A stretch of 33,446 nt of DNA from Gammaproteobacteria bacterium (GCA_030594815.1 JAUVEN010000021.1:1-33446), one strand, 5' to 3'. Numbered from the stretch's first letter, positions 23,624-31,805 are shown. Translations and numbers: made by a program. The notes: generated from the letters alone by a model not told the origin.

Positions 23624-24247
23624 ATGGCTGAAAATGAATATGTATTAAAGCAACGGAATGTTTCGGGTTGTAATATTCAAATAAAACTCGTCAATGGGCG
23701 TGAGTTACAGGTTTTGAGTAAAGGCAAGAAGTCTGAAAAATCATATTCAGTTGATATTCTTTCATTGCAAGATGAAAGCAAAAAATCTGTCCTTATCGCG
23801 TGGAAGTGGTTGTTATATAGCATCGGTTTTTTTCTTATTATGCTGTTATTACTAAAAGTACTCCCCGGTTTTTTGAATACAGATAAAAATCTATATCTTG
23901 GTATTGTTTTAGCTCTTGGTGTTATCGGCAGCCTTACATCATTTATTCTGTTCTTGAAGAAATCATCAAAAAAACAAATATTTTATTCTCGCAAAGCAAA
24001 TGTCCCTGTTGTTATTTTAGGTGCAGGAAATCCATCTAAAAAATTATTATCTGATTTTGTTGCTGGTATTGAAAAGCGGATTAAAAAATTCCGTAGTCAC
24101 ATGGATATTGATGATGAAAAACAATTAACCGGTGAAATGAAAATGTTACGTCGCTTAAGTGATGAAGGTGTCATTAGCAAAAAAGATTATGAAAATGCTA
24201 AATCAAAATTATTTAGTGGTTTTGATAGTTCAGTAGTGAAACGTTAG
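23624..24247 (+). CDS. Two-TM protein with C-terminal SHOCT domain
   Basis: This 207-residue protein has a soluble N-terminus (1-55), two membrane helices (about 60-83 and 90-112), a basic loop, and a C-terminal SHOCT motif (about 168-197: GEMKMLRRLSDEGVISKKDYENAK). SHOCT modules are short helical oligomerisation tails on otherwise unrelated envelope proteins. A GAGG lies nine bases before the ATG. The glycosyltransferase gene follows by 20 bp, so the two may form an operon. I infer an envelope role but can name no function. Confidence 0.75.
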   Translation: MAENEYVLKQRNVSGCNIQIKLVNGRELQVLSKGKKSEKSYSVDILSLQDESKKSVLIAWKWLLYSIGFFLIMLLLLKVLPGFLNTDKNLYLGIVLALGVIGSLTSFILFLKKSSKKQIFYSRKANVPVVILGAGNPSKKLLSDFVAGIEKRIKKFRSHMDIDDEKQLTGEMKMLRRLSDEGVISKKDYENAKSKLFSGFDSSVVKR

Positions 24248-24267
24248 ACAAGTAATTTAAAATAATA

Positions 24268-25299
24268 ATGCGTCATCAAGCTTCCCTTATTTCCGTTATC
24301 ATGCCTGTGCACAATGCGGGTAATTACCTTGAAGATGCAGTAGCAAGTATTTTAAATCAAAAAAAAGTGACACTTGAACTTATTTTAGTTGATGATCATT
24401 CAACTGATTTTGCCATTGAAAATTTAACAAAAGAATTAGCTCAGGATCCACGTTTTAAACTTGTTTTGTCTGAAAAATATGGTGTAGTTGCTGCAATGAA
24501 GGCAGGTTTTACTCATGCTCAAGGTATGTATATAGCACGTATGGATGCAGATGATATTTCTTTATCGAACAGGCTGTCTGAACAATTGAATTATCTGCAG
24601 CGACATCCGGAAATAGGTATCGCGGGAGCACAAGTAAAAATAATCAGTGATTCTGTTATTGCAGATGGATTTATATTATATGAAAAATGGCTAAATAAGT
24701 TATGTCTTCCTGAAGACATAGAACGTGAAATATTTATTGAAAGTCCGATTCCAAATCCAACTGCATTTTTTCGACGTGATATTTATGAACAGCTAAATGG
24801 ATATCATGATCCTGTTTGGGCGGAAGATTATGATCTCTGGCTTCGTGCTCATGCTATGGGAATTAAAATGGGTAAGCCAGCAGGTATTTTACTACACTGG
24901 CGAGAACATGAAAAACGTTTAACTCATAATGATGAGCGGTATGACAATAAATTATTTATGCAGGCAAAAGCACATTATTTAGCACGCAGTCACCATTTAC
25001 AAAAACGAAAAGTCATTATATGGGGCGCTGGTCCAACAGGGACATATTTACATGATATATTAGTTGAGCAGAGTATCGAAGTGGAAGCTTTTTTAGATGT
25101 TGATCCTCGTTTAATAGGTAGTCTAAAAAGAGGTGTGCCGGTATTGCATTTTAGTGAACTAAATAACCACATATCAGCGCAAGATAACACGGCATTAATC
25201 ATTGGTGCAGTTGGCGCACGAGGGGCACGTGCAAAAATTCGACAAGCCTTACTTGATATGGGGAAAGAAGAGGGTGCGGATTTTCTTTTCGCGGCTTAA
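24268..25299 (+). CDS. GT2 glycosyltransferase fused to a Rossmann domain
   Basis: This 343-residue protein has an N-terminal family 2 glycosyltransferase (about 5-235) with SVIMPVHNAGNYLEDAV, VDDHSTD, the metal-binding DAD (93-95) in ARMDADD, and the catalytic-type ED (186-187) in WAEDYDLWLR. Residues 247-343 form a separate nucleotide-binding domain: VIIWGAGPTGTYLHDIL (GAGPTG at 253-258), EAFLDVDPRLIG and ALIIGAVGARGAR. GT2 enzymes add a sugar from a nucleotide donor to an envelope polymer. The C-terminal domain resembles the Rossmann part of sugar acetyltransferase-like proteins. Acceptor and sugar are unknown. The ATG has only a weak ribosome site, consistent with coupling to the SHOCT gene. 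Confidence 0.85.
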   Translation: MRHQASLISVIMPVHNAGNYLEDAVASILNQKKVTLELILVDDHSTDFAIENLTKELAQDPRFKLVLSEKYGVVAAMKAGFTHAQGMYIARMDADDISLSNRLSEQLNYLQRHPEIGIAGAQVKIISDSVIADGFILYEKWLNKLCLPEDIEREIFIESPIPNPTAFFRRDIYEQLNGYHDPVWAEDYDLWLRAHAMGIKMGKPAGILLHWREHEKRLTHNDERYDNKLFMQAKAHYLARSHHLQKRKVIIWGAGPTGTYLHDILVEQSIEVEAFLDVDPRLIGSLKRGVPVLHFSELNNHISAQDNTALIIGAVGARGARAKIRQALLDMGKEEGADFLFAA

Positions 25300-25348
25300 T
25301 TAAAAATAGTGAAGACATGAGAGCGTAAAATTTCTACTCAATGTCATC

Positions 25349-25497
25349 CCTTCTCCCTCTGGGAGAAGGTTAGGATGAGGGGATAAATATAACAGATGTT
25401 ATCCTATGGTGATTCCCTCATGCTATCGCACATCCGTGTGCTTCGCAAAATAAGTACTTCGTGTACAAAACCCCAACCCTCTCCCTAAGGGAGAGGG
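25349..25497. repeat. Dispersed intergenic repeat with two C/G-rich hairpins
   Basis: Two near-identical hairpins, CCTTCTCCC-tct-GGGAGAAGG (25349-25369) and CCCTCTCCCT-a-AGGGAGAGGG (25477-25497), bracket a segment with a small GTAC-TTC-GTAC-type palindrome. The words TTAGGATGAGGGG and CCCCAACCCTCTCCC are those of a repeat family often seen between genes in gammaproteobacteria. The gap 25300-25547 contains no gene. Confidence 0.65.
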
Positions 25498-25547
25498 CGT
25501 TGACGGGCAGCAGTGAAAAATAATCTAAATTAATAAAGAAGAATAAT

Positions 25548-26441
25548 ATGGATAAAACACACAACGAAAAATTAGCTGAAGAACTTGTTGCAACCGGCGA
25601 TTATAAAGTCATTAAACGTTTCGAGCCGGTTGGATTTTACAATGAGAAGGCGACTGGTGACATTAAGATAGGTATCTATTTGGATACTGAAACTACCGGT
25701 ATGGATGCAGATGATGACGAGATTATTGAACTTGCACTCGTCCCTTTTGAGTTTGATAAGGAAGGTAATATTTATCGTATTTTACCTGCTTACAATGCCT
25801 TTCAAGATCCGGGTTTGCCTATCCCGGAAATTATTACCCAAATAACCGGCATTACGGATGACATGGTAAAAGGTCAGTCTATTGATCTTGAGCAAGTCTC
25901 TAAAATGTTATCTGAAGCGGTTATTGTTATTGCACATAATGCGCGTTTTGATCGTCCTTTTGTTGAAAATTTACTCTCTGATTTTAATGATATTGCCTGG
26001 GCCTGTTCTATTGCTGATATTGAATGGAATAAAGAAGGTTTTGAAGGCGTCAAACTTGAGTTTCTTGCCTATAAGTTTGGCTTTTTCTATGAAGGTCATC
26101 GGGCAACTATTGATTGTCAGGCTGGAATTGAAATTTTGAGTCGCAAGTTTCCTAAAAGTGGTAAACCCGTTTTAAGTAACCTGTTAACAAGTGCTCGTCG
26201 TACTGATATTCGTTTATGGGCTGAAGGCGCACCTTTTGACCGTAAAGATGTCTTAAAGAAGAGAGGGTACCGCTGGTCTCCGGGTGAAAAGGGTAAGCGA
26301 AAAGCCTGGTATAAAGACCTGTCAGAAGATGAACTTGAAGAGGAAATGAAGTATCTTAATGACAGTATTTATCCACGCGCTGTCGGTGTATTACCAACAG
26401 ACAAGTTTAATGCAAAAATTCGTTATTCTAAAAGACTCTGA
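25548..26441 (+). CDS. DEDDh 3'-5' exonuclease with C-terminal extension
   Basis: This 297-residue protein has a DnaQ-type exonuclease fold (about 40-200): YLDTETTG with Asp46/Glu48, AHNARFDRPF with Asp135, and HRATIDC with His184 and Asp189, the full DEDDh set. Such enzymes trim DNA or RNA from the 3' end using two metal ions. Residues about 215-275 form a separate basic module with LWAEGAPFDRKDVLKKRGYRWS and KAWYKDL, a pattern known on several DNA-processing proteins and probably a nucleic-acid-binding part. Not the replicative epsilon subunit: too long and lacking its tail. The gene seems to stand alone. Confidence 0.88.
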   Translation: MDKTHNEKLAEELVATGDYKVIKRFEPVGFYNEKATGDIKIGIYLDTETTGMDADDDEIIELALVPFEFDKEGNIYRILPAYNAFQDPGLPIPEIITQITGITDDMVKGQSIDLEQVSKMLSEAVIVIAHNARFDRPFVENLLSDFNDIAWACSIADIEWNKEGFEGVKLEFLAYKFGFFYEGHRATIDCQAGIEILSRKFPKSGKPVLSNLLTSARRTDIRLWAEGAPFDRKDVLKKRGYRWSPGEKGKRKAWYKDLSEDELEEEMKYLNDSIYPRAVGVLPTDKFNAKIRYSKRL

Positions 26442-26526
26442 TATTCAAAGGAACTTAATATTCTGAAAGTCACTTTGAATTCCAGCAGTCACTATTTATT
26501 AATATTTAATAAAAGAGGATGAACTA

Positions 26527-26712
26527 ATGAAATGTAATATGGGAAAAACAGATCGAATACTCAGAGGTGTTGTTGGTGCCGCAATCATTGCTGCAGGTGT
26601 TTACTACCAGTCCTGGTGGGGGGCAATTGGTGCAATTCCACTTGGCACGGCGCTCTTAGGATGGTGCCCGGCATATTTTCCTTTCGGTATTTCAAGCTGC
26701 AAAAAAGATTAG
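26527..26712 (+). CDS. DUF2892 (YgaP-like) small membrane protein
   Basis: This 61-residue protein has two hydrophobic segments (about 14-28 and 30-45), the N-terminal KCNMGKTDRILRGVVG and the family end LLGWCPAYFPFGISSC with paired cysteines. These match DUF2892, the membrane part of the YgaP rhodanese. Free-standing members are of unknown role, often near sulfur or stress genes. The ATG has AGAGGA about seven bases upstream. Neighbours give no functional hint. Confidence 0.85.
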   Translation: MKCNMGKTDRILRGVVGAAIIAAGVYYQSWWGAIGAIPLGTALLGWCPAYFPFGISSCKKD

Positions 26713-26849
26713 TAGATATCCTTATACATTGGTAGCATGCTGTCTTTTGTAAATTTATTTCCTGTTATCACTAAAGAGCTGGCAGCTGTTGCCGACATAT
26801 TCAACTAGTACTAATCTGTATAACCGAAGCTGAGACTGCCTTTAAAATA

Positions 26850-27212
26850 ATGACAAAAATATTGTTAGTTGAAGATAATGAAGATAACAGAGACATGTTA
26901 TCACGTCGTTTAGAGCGCAAAGATTTTATCGTTGTGCTTGCAGTTGACGGACAAGAGGGCGTCAATAAAGCAAAAGAAGAGCTACCCGATATAATATTAA
27001 TGGATATGAGCTTACCTATTATGGATGGATGGGAAGCAACCAATATCTTAAAAGCGAGTCCAGAAACAGAAAACATACCTATTATTGCGCTGACTGCCCA
27101 CGCTATGTCGAGTGATAGAGAAAAAGCGATAGAAGCAGGCTGTGATGACTACGACACTAAGCCTGTGGACTTTAAACGTTTAATTGATAAGATTGAAAAA
27201 CTAACGTCATAA
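26850..27212 (+). CDS. Single-domain response regulator (CheY/DivK-like receiver)
   Basis: The whole 120-residue product is one receiver domain: acidic pair in VEDNEDNR (8-13), phospho-acceptor Asp52 in MDMSLPIMDG, switch residue in IALTAHAMS (Thr82) and Lys104 in DTKPVD. The wording is closest to receivers of hybrid kinases and DivK-type proteins, not to CheY of the flagellar motor. There is no output domain, so it relays phosphate or binds a partner. No kinase is adjacent. The upstream ribosome site is weak. A strong terminator follows 19 bp after the stop. Confidence 0.92.
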   Translation: MTKILLVEDNEDNRDMLSRRLERKDFIVVLAVDGQEGVNKAKEELPDIILMDMSLPIMDGWEATNILKASPETENIPIIALTAHAMSSDREKAIEAGCDDYDTKPVDFKRLIDKIEKLTS

Positions 27213-27231
27213 TTTATTTAATAATCAATAT

Positions 27232-27260
27232 AAAAAAGCCACCTGTTAGGTGGCTTTTTT
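27232..27260. terminator. Strong terminator after the receiver gene
   Basis: A 12-bp stem (27232-27243 with 27249-27260; AAAAAAGCCACC and complement) with a 5-base loop gives a T-run in either direction. It can serve both the receiver gene from the left and the tRNA gene from the right. Confidence 0.9.
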
Positions 27261-27272
27261 ATATTTTGTTTA

Positions 27273-27349
27273 TGGTGTCCCCGAGCCGATTCGAACGGCT
27301 GACATCCTCCTTAGGAGGGAGGCACTCTATCCAGCTGAGTTACGGGGAC
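27273..27349 (-). tRNA. tRNA-Arg (anticodon CCT)
   Basis: The 77-base minus-strand gene folds as a complete cloverleaf: acceptor GTCCCCG / CGGGGAC with encoded CCA, D-arm CAGCTGGATAGAG, anticodon stem CCTCC / GGAGG with loop CTCCTAA, and T-arm GTTCGAATC. The anticodon CCT reads AGG. It lies between the flgZ 3' end (73 bp to its right) and the bidirectional terminator. Confidence 0.97.
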
Positions 27350-27422
27350 CAAAGATGCATATGTTATCAATAGCAATATACGAAAGCTATATTTAAAAAT
27401 TAATTTGAGTATATGTTAAGAC

Positions 27423-28097
27423 TTAGACATTCTCTGTTCGAAAAATAAACTGCTGTATCACTTTTTCTATATTTGGCTTTTGCTGTTGTATTTGTAGGCC
27501 AATGGCTATGCCGGTGTAGTTTTTTACTATGCGTGAATTTTGTACTTTCGCTGATATTGAAAATCCACTTTGATTGGGTAGTTCAATATAAATATCATCA
27601 ATTAGCTGATTTACCTGAAATAATTGTGCATGCGAGCAAGGAAAGCGTAAGCATATCCCGTCTAACGATATGTTTAGCAATTCGCAGGGTAGTCGAGTTG
27701 TTGAAGATAAAAACACCGTTATTTTAATATCATTTATATATTCTGTGCTTAAACGATAATAACTTCTATTTTGCGGGTAATAGATTTCATTAGGAAAATT
27801 TGTCTGCAGCTCATTGTTGTTTGAGATGATTTTAGTTTCAAAAACAATGGATAGCTGAGCTAATTTTAATGTGAATTTTGCCTTCGCTTTTGTGTCGGTT
27901 AATTTTGAACTGGGTTGAGGGTTTGGCTCATCAAAAATTAATATTTTTGTGTCATGATGAACTTCAAGTAATGATGTAAGACAATATTGAGGCAATGATT
28001 CAAAAGATAATGAAATTAGTTGCTTTGATTTTTCAATGTTTTTTAAGAGGTTGAAAATTTCCAGTGCATTGTTGACGAGTGCACTATTATTGAGCAT
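27423..28097 (-). CDS. flgZ: PilZ-domain flagellar brake protein (FlgZ/YcgR type)
   Basis: This 224-residue protein has a YcgR-like N-terminal domain (about 1-105) and a C-terminal PilZ domain (about 108-220). The c-di-GMP-binding motifs are seen as RSYYR (111-115) and NISLDG (142-147), the latter with Asn in place of the first Asp of D/NxSxxG. Family members bind c-di-GMP and slow the flagellar motor. Its place directly after flgM-flgN matches FlgZ of Pseudomonas. The gap to flgN is 15 bp, so it is cotranscribed. The symbol rests on synteny plus domain content. Confidence 0.82.
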   Translation of the reverse strand: MLNNSALVNNALEIFNLLKNIEKSKQLISLSFESLPQYCLTSLLEVHHDTKILIFDEPNPQPSSKLTDTKAKAKFTLKLAQLSIVFETKIISNNNELQTNFPNEIYYPQNRSYYRLSTEYINDIKITVFLSSTTRLPCELLNISLDGICLRFPCSHAQLFQVNQLIDDIYIELPNQSGFSISAKVQNSRIVKNYTGIAIGLQIQQQKPNIEKVIQQFIFRTENV

Positions 28098-28112
28098 GGA
28101 TAAAGAGAAGTA

Positions 28113-28586
28113 TTAGACGTGGGCGAGGGTATTTGAATCGTGTTGTTTAATGTTTTTTCCTGATGCGGAGTAAACAAGTTCAGCGGCAGGAGATGATGTT
28201 GTGAATATTTCAATTTCTGTTTGTACGCGATTGCGGTTGCCATTAATAATCAGGCCATTTATTTGATTTTGTTTTTGCGCTTGTTCAGACAAGGTTTTGA
28301 TTTTTTCCCAGGTAGAAATTAATTTATTATTCTGTAACCATTGTTTTGGCTCATTTGGATTTAGTGAGCGAATAGTTAAAAAATGAATGCGCTGTTGTTC
28401 ATTTTTCTCAATCTGTTCTGTAAGAGTTATTTTTTCCTGAGTGATACTTTCAAGTTCTTCAAGAATATTTCTTTCAAGAATGGATGTTTCTTTTTTAAGT
28501 GTTTGCAGGAGTTGTTGCATCTTATCCTGAGAAATCAACAGGATATTTTCAAGCGAAAGAGATTGTGTGGAGTGTTGCATCATCAT
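28113..28586 (-). CDS. flgN: FlgN, chaperone for hook-associated proteins
   Basis: This 157-residue helical protein has the FlgN pattern: a long N-terminal coiled coil (about 15-70), RSLNPNEPKQWLQ (about 74-86) and NGLIINGNRNRVQTEIEIF near the C-terminus. FlgN escorts FlgK and FlgL to the flagellar export gate. The ATG overlaps the flgM stop (ATGA), with two further in-frame ATGs directly after it. Operon order is flgM-flgN-flgZ. Confidence 0.9.
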   Translation of the reverse strand: MMMQHSTQSLSLENILLISQDKMQQLLQTLKKETSILERNILEELESITQEKITLTEQIEKNEQQRIHFLTIRSLNPNEPKQWLQNNKLISTWEKIKTLSEQAQKQNQINGLIINGNRNRVQTEIEIFTTSSPAAELVYSASGKNIKQHDSNTLAHV

Positions 28587-28894
28587 TTAGACATAAAATC
28601 TTCAAAGGCGAGCATTTTGTCTGCAACACGATCTGCATCGACATTGTAGTCACCATTAGAAATAGCTGTTTGCATTGAGGAAACGCGCGCACTATCAATC
28701 GATGATGAATTACTGAGTTGTTCCTCAATATCTTTCAAACGAGATGCCGTACTGGTTAAGGTAACACGATCCCCAGCAACGTTTGAGTCTGAACTCTGGT
28801 CGCTTTGTTTTGCTTCATTCCGGACTTTTACTGAGCTGCTCTGGTTCGAACTCAATGATGCCCGATTTGAATTAATATTCGTAATGTCGTTCAT
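28583..28894 (-). CDS. flgM: FlgM, anti-sigma-28 factor
   Basis: This 103-residue protein has a disordered Ser/Asn-rich N-terminal half and the conserved C-terminal sigma-binding part: DRVTLTSTASRLKDIEEQL, DSARVSSMQTAISNGDYNVD and RVADKMLAFE. FlgM holds FliA inactive until it is exported through the finished hook. AGGAG lies seven bases before the ATG. A sigma-28 type promoter lies just upstream, the expected feedback arrangement. It overlaps flgN by 4 nt. Confidence 0.95.
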   Translation of the reverse strand: MNDITNINSNRASLSSNQSSSVKVRNEAKQSDQSSDSNVAGDRVTLTSTASRLKDIEEQLSNSSSIDSARVSSMQTAISNGDYNVDADRVADKMLAFEDFMSK

Positions 28895-28929
28895 GGCTTA
28901 ACTCCTACGTACACAGTCTTTCATAACTG

Positions 28930-28956
28930 TTAGCGACTTAATTCTGAAAAACTTTA
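28930..28956 (-). promoter_or_regulatory. Sigma-28 promoter of flgM
   Basis: On the minus strand TAAAGTTT (28956-28949) is a perfect -35 match, the spacer is exactly 11 bases, and GTCGCTAA (28937-28930) matches GCCGATAA at 6 of 8. Transcription would start about 25-30 bp before flgM. Confidence 0.75.
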
Positions 28957-29006
28957 GCGCTTTCTTCAATAATATATAAATATCAATAACTTATCGATAC
29001 TTTTTG

Positions 29007-29720
29007 TTAAAAATTAACTTTCACCATGCCTGCTGATATGACGCGAGCATAAATAAGCTTTTTACTGCTCAAATTCTTTACTTTTATCATTTGCCCCATC
29101 TGGCCATCCATTAAGGCTTTGCCTTTTACTCGTAAATTGAGACCACCATTTTGAGCCATTATCGTTATATGCTCACCGCGCAACACCATTTTCTGCGCTC
29201 TAAGTATATTTGGGGTCAGTACCTGGCCAGCTCTTATATTCCGTTTAGCTTCCATATTCGCCAGTAATTTTGCTGAACCATAATACCCATAATTCAATTG
29301 AGAATAGCGACGGAGTACAAATTTTAGGTCTTCATTTTGAATAACCGTACCACGTGGAATAGGGTGTCGAGCAATGAGGACATTTACCTGCCCATCAATG
29401 TGAGCAGCCACGTGAATTTTCCATTTTTGTGGCGAAGCACAACTTACGGCAAGGCTTGTATTGCCATGAAGTTTTGTACCGGGCGCCATACTGACCTGTA
29501 GTAACTCGCCGCATTTTGGTAAAACCAGGCGATCACTGAGTGAAGTAAGCGTGATACGAAGATTCTCTAAAGGCACGTTTTGCTGCACGACAAAATGTTT
29601 AACAGCAGAGGTAATGCTTTTATGGCTTTGCAGTGAGCTCGAATATGCGGAAATAACAGGCCCGACCGTCAATAAAACGACTATTAGCGCCTTATTTATG
29701 CTTTGTTGTAGTATTTTCAT
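29007..29720 (-). CDS. flgA: FlgA, P-ring assembly chaperone
   Basis: This 237-residue protein has a signal peptide (about 1-25, ending PVISAYS) and a C-terminal SAF domain (about 110-235), with ARHPIPRGTVIQNEDLKFV, RNIRAGQVLTPNILR and ITIMAQNGGLNLRVKGKALMDG (positions 120-208), followed by VKNLSSKKLIYARVISAGMV. It helps FlgI assemble the P ring in the periplasm. A sigma-54 type promoter lies about 80 bp upstream. It is separated from flgM by 112 bp, which contains the sigma-28 promoter, so flgM can be transcribed from both. Confidence 0.95.
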   Translation of the reverse strand: MKILQQSINKALIVVLLTVGPVISAYSSSLQSHKSITSAVKHFVVQQNVPLENLRITLTSLSDRLVLPKCGELLQVSMAPGTKLHGNTSLAVSCASPQKWKIHVAAHIDGQVNVLIARHPIPRGTVIQNEDLKFVLRRYSQLNYGYYGSAKLLANMEAKRNIRAGQVLTPNILRAQKMVLRGEHITIMAQNGGLNLRVKGKALMDGQMGQMIKVKNLSSKKLIYARVISAGMVKVNF

Positions 29721-29800
29721 TTCACTTATTCACCAGAAATCGTTAATTCTGCTCTAAACCAGGACATATCCCAGTTTTAAATGCTTTCACACAAAATAAA

Positions 29801-29816
29801 TGCAATCTGTATGCCA
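29801..29816 (-). promoter_or_regulatory. Sigma-54 promoter of flgA
   Basis: The minus strand reads TGGCATACAGATTGCA. The GG (-24) and GC (-12) elements are at the exact canonical spacing, with TTGCA intact and two mismatches in the CG of TGGCACG. The flgA ATG lies about 80 bp downstream. Confidence 0.65.
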
Positions 29817-29850
29817 TATTATTTTTACTTTTAGATTAAGGAAACAATAT

Positions 29851-29878
29851 TCAAGTAATTTACCGAGTGCGCCGATAA
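29851..29878 (+). promoter_or_regulatory. Sigma-28 promoter of cheV
   Basis: GCCGATAA (29871-29878) is a perfect -10 element for FliA. A partial -35, TCAAGTAA (29851-29858, 5 of 8), lies 12 bases upstream. The cheV start is 35 bp downstream. Confidence 0.7.
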
Positions 29879-29913
29879 TAAATGAGTAATGTATATGGCG
29901 AGGAGCAGTTGTT

Positions 29914-30840
29914 GTGACCGGTATTTTAGATCAAGTTGATAAGCGCACAAATTTAGTAGGTGAAAATCGACTGGAAATTTTGATGTTCCGTTTAAACGGA
30001 AGACAAATATTCGGCATTAATGTATTTAAGGTGCAGGAAGTTTTATCTTGTCCGCGACTAGCCAGCATACCTCAATCTCATTCTGCGACTCGTGGTTTAG
30101 CCACTATTCGCAAAAAGACATTTCCAGTTATCGATTTAGCAGCGGCAATAGGTCAAACCCCTATAGAAGCATCACCTGAAAATCTAATTATTATTACCGA
30201 ATATAACGGTACGATTCAGGCATTTTTAGTGAAAGCTGTTGAACGTATCGTGAATATGAATTGGAAAGACATTAAAGCGCCTCCAAAGGGTATTGGTAGA
30301 AATAATTACGTTACTGCAGTAACTAATGTCGATGATAAAATAGTTGAAATTATTGATGTAGAAAAGATTCTCTCAGAAATTATTGGTGCTGATACTCACC
30401 TTGAAAATGCAGAAGAACTTCTGGATAAAGATGGAAATAAAATGACATTTCTAATCGCCGATGATTCATTAGTTGCGCGTAATCAGGTTGAAAGAACATT
30501 GGAACAAATTGGTGTTAAATGTGTTGTTACAACAACGGGAAAAGAAGCCTTAGATGTATTAAAAGCTAAAGCAGATGAAGGTATTGATGTGACGAAAGAG
30601 TTTAGTCTTCTAATATCAGATATTGAGATGCCTGAAATGGATGGTTATACCCTGACGTCTGAAATTCGTTCAGATGAACGAATGAAAAACTTAAATATTA
30701 TGTTGCACTCATCATTAAGCGGTGATTTTAATGAAAAAATGACCCTTAAAGTAAAAGCTGATAAGTTTATCCCTAAATTTCAAGCTGAAGGACTGGTTAC
30801 AGAAATCAAGGCACTCCTGACAGAAAAAGGCGTGATTTGA
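29914..30840 (+). CDS. cheV: CheV, CheW-receiver chemotaxis coupling protein
   Basis: This 308-residue protein has a CheW-like domain (about 20-160: MFRLNGRQIFGINVFKVQEVL split over 24-44, PVIDLAAAIG) and a receiver (about 177-305) with Asp183/Asp184, phospho-acceptor Asp236 in ISDIEMPEMDG and the Lys of DKFIPKF. It couples receptors to CheA and tunes signalling by phosphorylation. The start is GTG with AGGAG eight bases upstream. cheR follows by 46 bp. It is divergent from flgA. Confidence 0.95.
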   Translation: MTGILDQVDKRTNLVGENRLEILMFRLNGRQIFGINVFKVQEVLSCPRLASIPQSHSATRGLATIRKKTFPVIDLAAAIGQTPIEASPENLIIITEYNGTIQAFLVKAVERIVNMNWKDIKAPPKGIGRNNYVTAVTNVDDKIVEIIDVEKILSEIIGADTHLENAEELLDKDGNKMTFLIADDSLVARNQVERTLEQIGVKCVVTTTGKEALDVLKAKADEGIDVTKEFSLLISDIEMPEMDGYTLTSEIRSDERMKNLNIMLHSSLSGDFNEKMTLKVKADKFIPKFQAEGLVTEIKALLTEKGVI

Positions 30841-30886
30841 TTTTAAATATTCAGTTATAATTAATGAAACAAAAGTAAGGCACCCT

Positions 30887-31717
30887 GTGACACAACCTCC
30901 TATAGCAGTAAATGAATATGATATTTTTCGACGTTATCTTGAAGATGCGTGCGGTATAGTGCTGGGTGAAAACAAACATTATCTTGTTACCAGTCGCTTG
31001 AAACGTGTTACAGAAGAATTTTCCTTTCCCACACTTTCCGATATGATGAGTACTCTTGTTAATGGTAATGATCGTCATTTACGTGAAAAAGTGATCGATG
31101 CCATGACCACGAATGAAACAATGTGGTTTCGCGATGTTTATCCTTTTGAAATTCTTAAAAAAGAACTTATTCCTGAGTTAGCAAAAAAGAAAGCCCCCAT
31201 AAAAATTTGGTCTGCTGCAAGCTCAACCGGTCAGGAAGCGTACTCTATAAGTATGACAACGACTGAGTTTCAACAATCCAATCCTGGTGTACTAGCCTCT
31301 AATGTTGAGATTGTAGGTACTGATATTTCTCAAACCGTTGTCAATAAAGCAAAATTGGGTCGTTATGATGAGCTGAGTGTTGTTCGAGGTTTATCTCCTG
31401 AACGACGCGATAAGTTTTTCAGTAAAAAAGATGATCAGTGGGCAATTAACGCTGACATCACGCAACGCACGCGTTTTACAGAATTAAATTTATTAAACAA
31501 TTATTCATTATTGGGTAAGTTCGATATTATTTTTTGTCGGAACGTATTAATTTATTTTTCATCTGAAATGAAAAAAGATATTCTTGAACGTATGGCAGAC
31601 ATTTTAAAACCAGGTGGAACACTTATCCTGGGTGGTTCAGAATCTCCAACGGGATATACCAAGAAATTTGCCATGGTTCGTTATCCTGATGGCGTGGTTT
31701 ACCGCTTACACGAATAG
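30887..31717 (+). CDS. cheR: CheR, chemoreceptor glutamate methyltransferase
   Basis: This 276-residue protein has a CheR N-terminal helical domain (about 7-65) and a SAM-dependent methyltransferase domain (about 75-275) with TNETMWFRDVYPFE, IWSAASSTGQEAYSI, DIIFCRNVLIYFS and KPGGTLILGGSES. It methylates chemoreceptors for adaptation. The start is GTG at 30887 with TAAGG seven bases upstream. It is likely cotranscribed with cheV. Confidence 0.96.
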   Translation: MTQPPIAVNEYDIFRRYLEDACGIVLGENKHYLVTSRLKRVTEEFSFPTLSDMMSTLVNGNDRHLREKVIDAMTTNETMWFRDVYPFEILKKELIPELAKKKAPIKIWSAASSTGQEAYSISMTTTEFQQSNPGVLASNVEIVGTDISQTVVNKAKLGRYDELSVVRGLSPERRDKFFSKKDDQWAINADITQRTRFTELNLLNNYSLLGKFDIIFCRNVLIYFSSEMKKDILERMADILKPGGTLILGGSESPTGYTKKFAMVRYPDGVVYRLHE

Positions 31718-31760
31718 TTCTATTTTCTTCTTTTCCTAAATCCCCTTTCTTCTCCCAAAA

Positions 31761-31805
31761 CGGCAATTATCTTTGCCGGTAAGGTCGAGTCTTGCCGCTT
31801 TTTAA
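31761..31805 (+). terminator. Possible terminator after cheR
   Basis: CGGCAA (31761-31766) can pair with TTGCCG at 31773-31778 or with a second TTGCCG at 31792-31797. The latter is followed by CTTTTT. Two alternative pairings make this weaker than a standard hairpin; it lies 44 bp after the cheR stop. Confidence 0.4.

Noticed and set aside
31761-31805. c-di-GMP riboswitch suggested by the GGCAA words
   Set aside because: The conserved core and paired helices of that riboswitch class are absent; a weak terminator explains the hairpins better.
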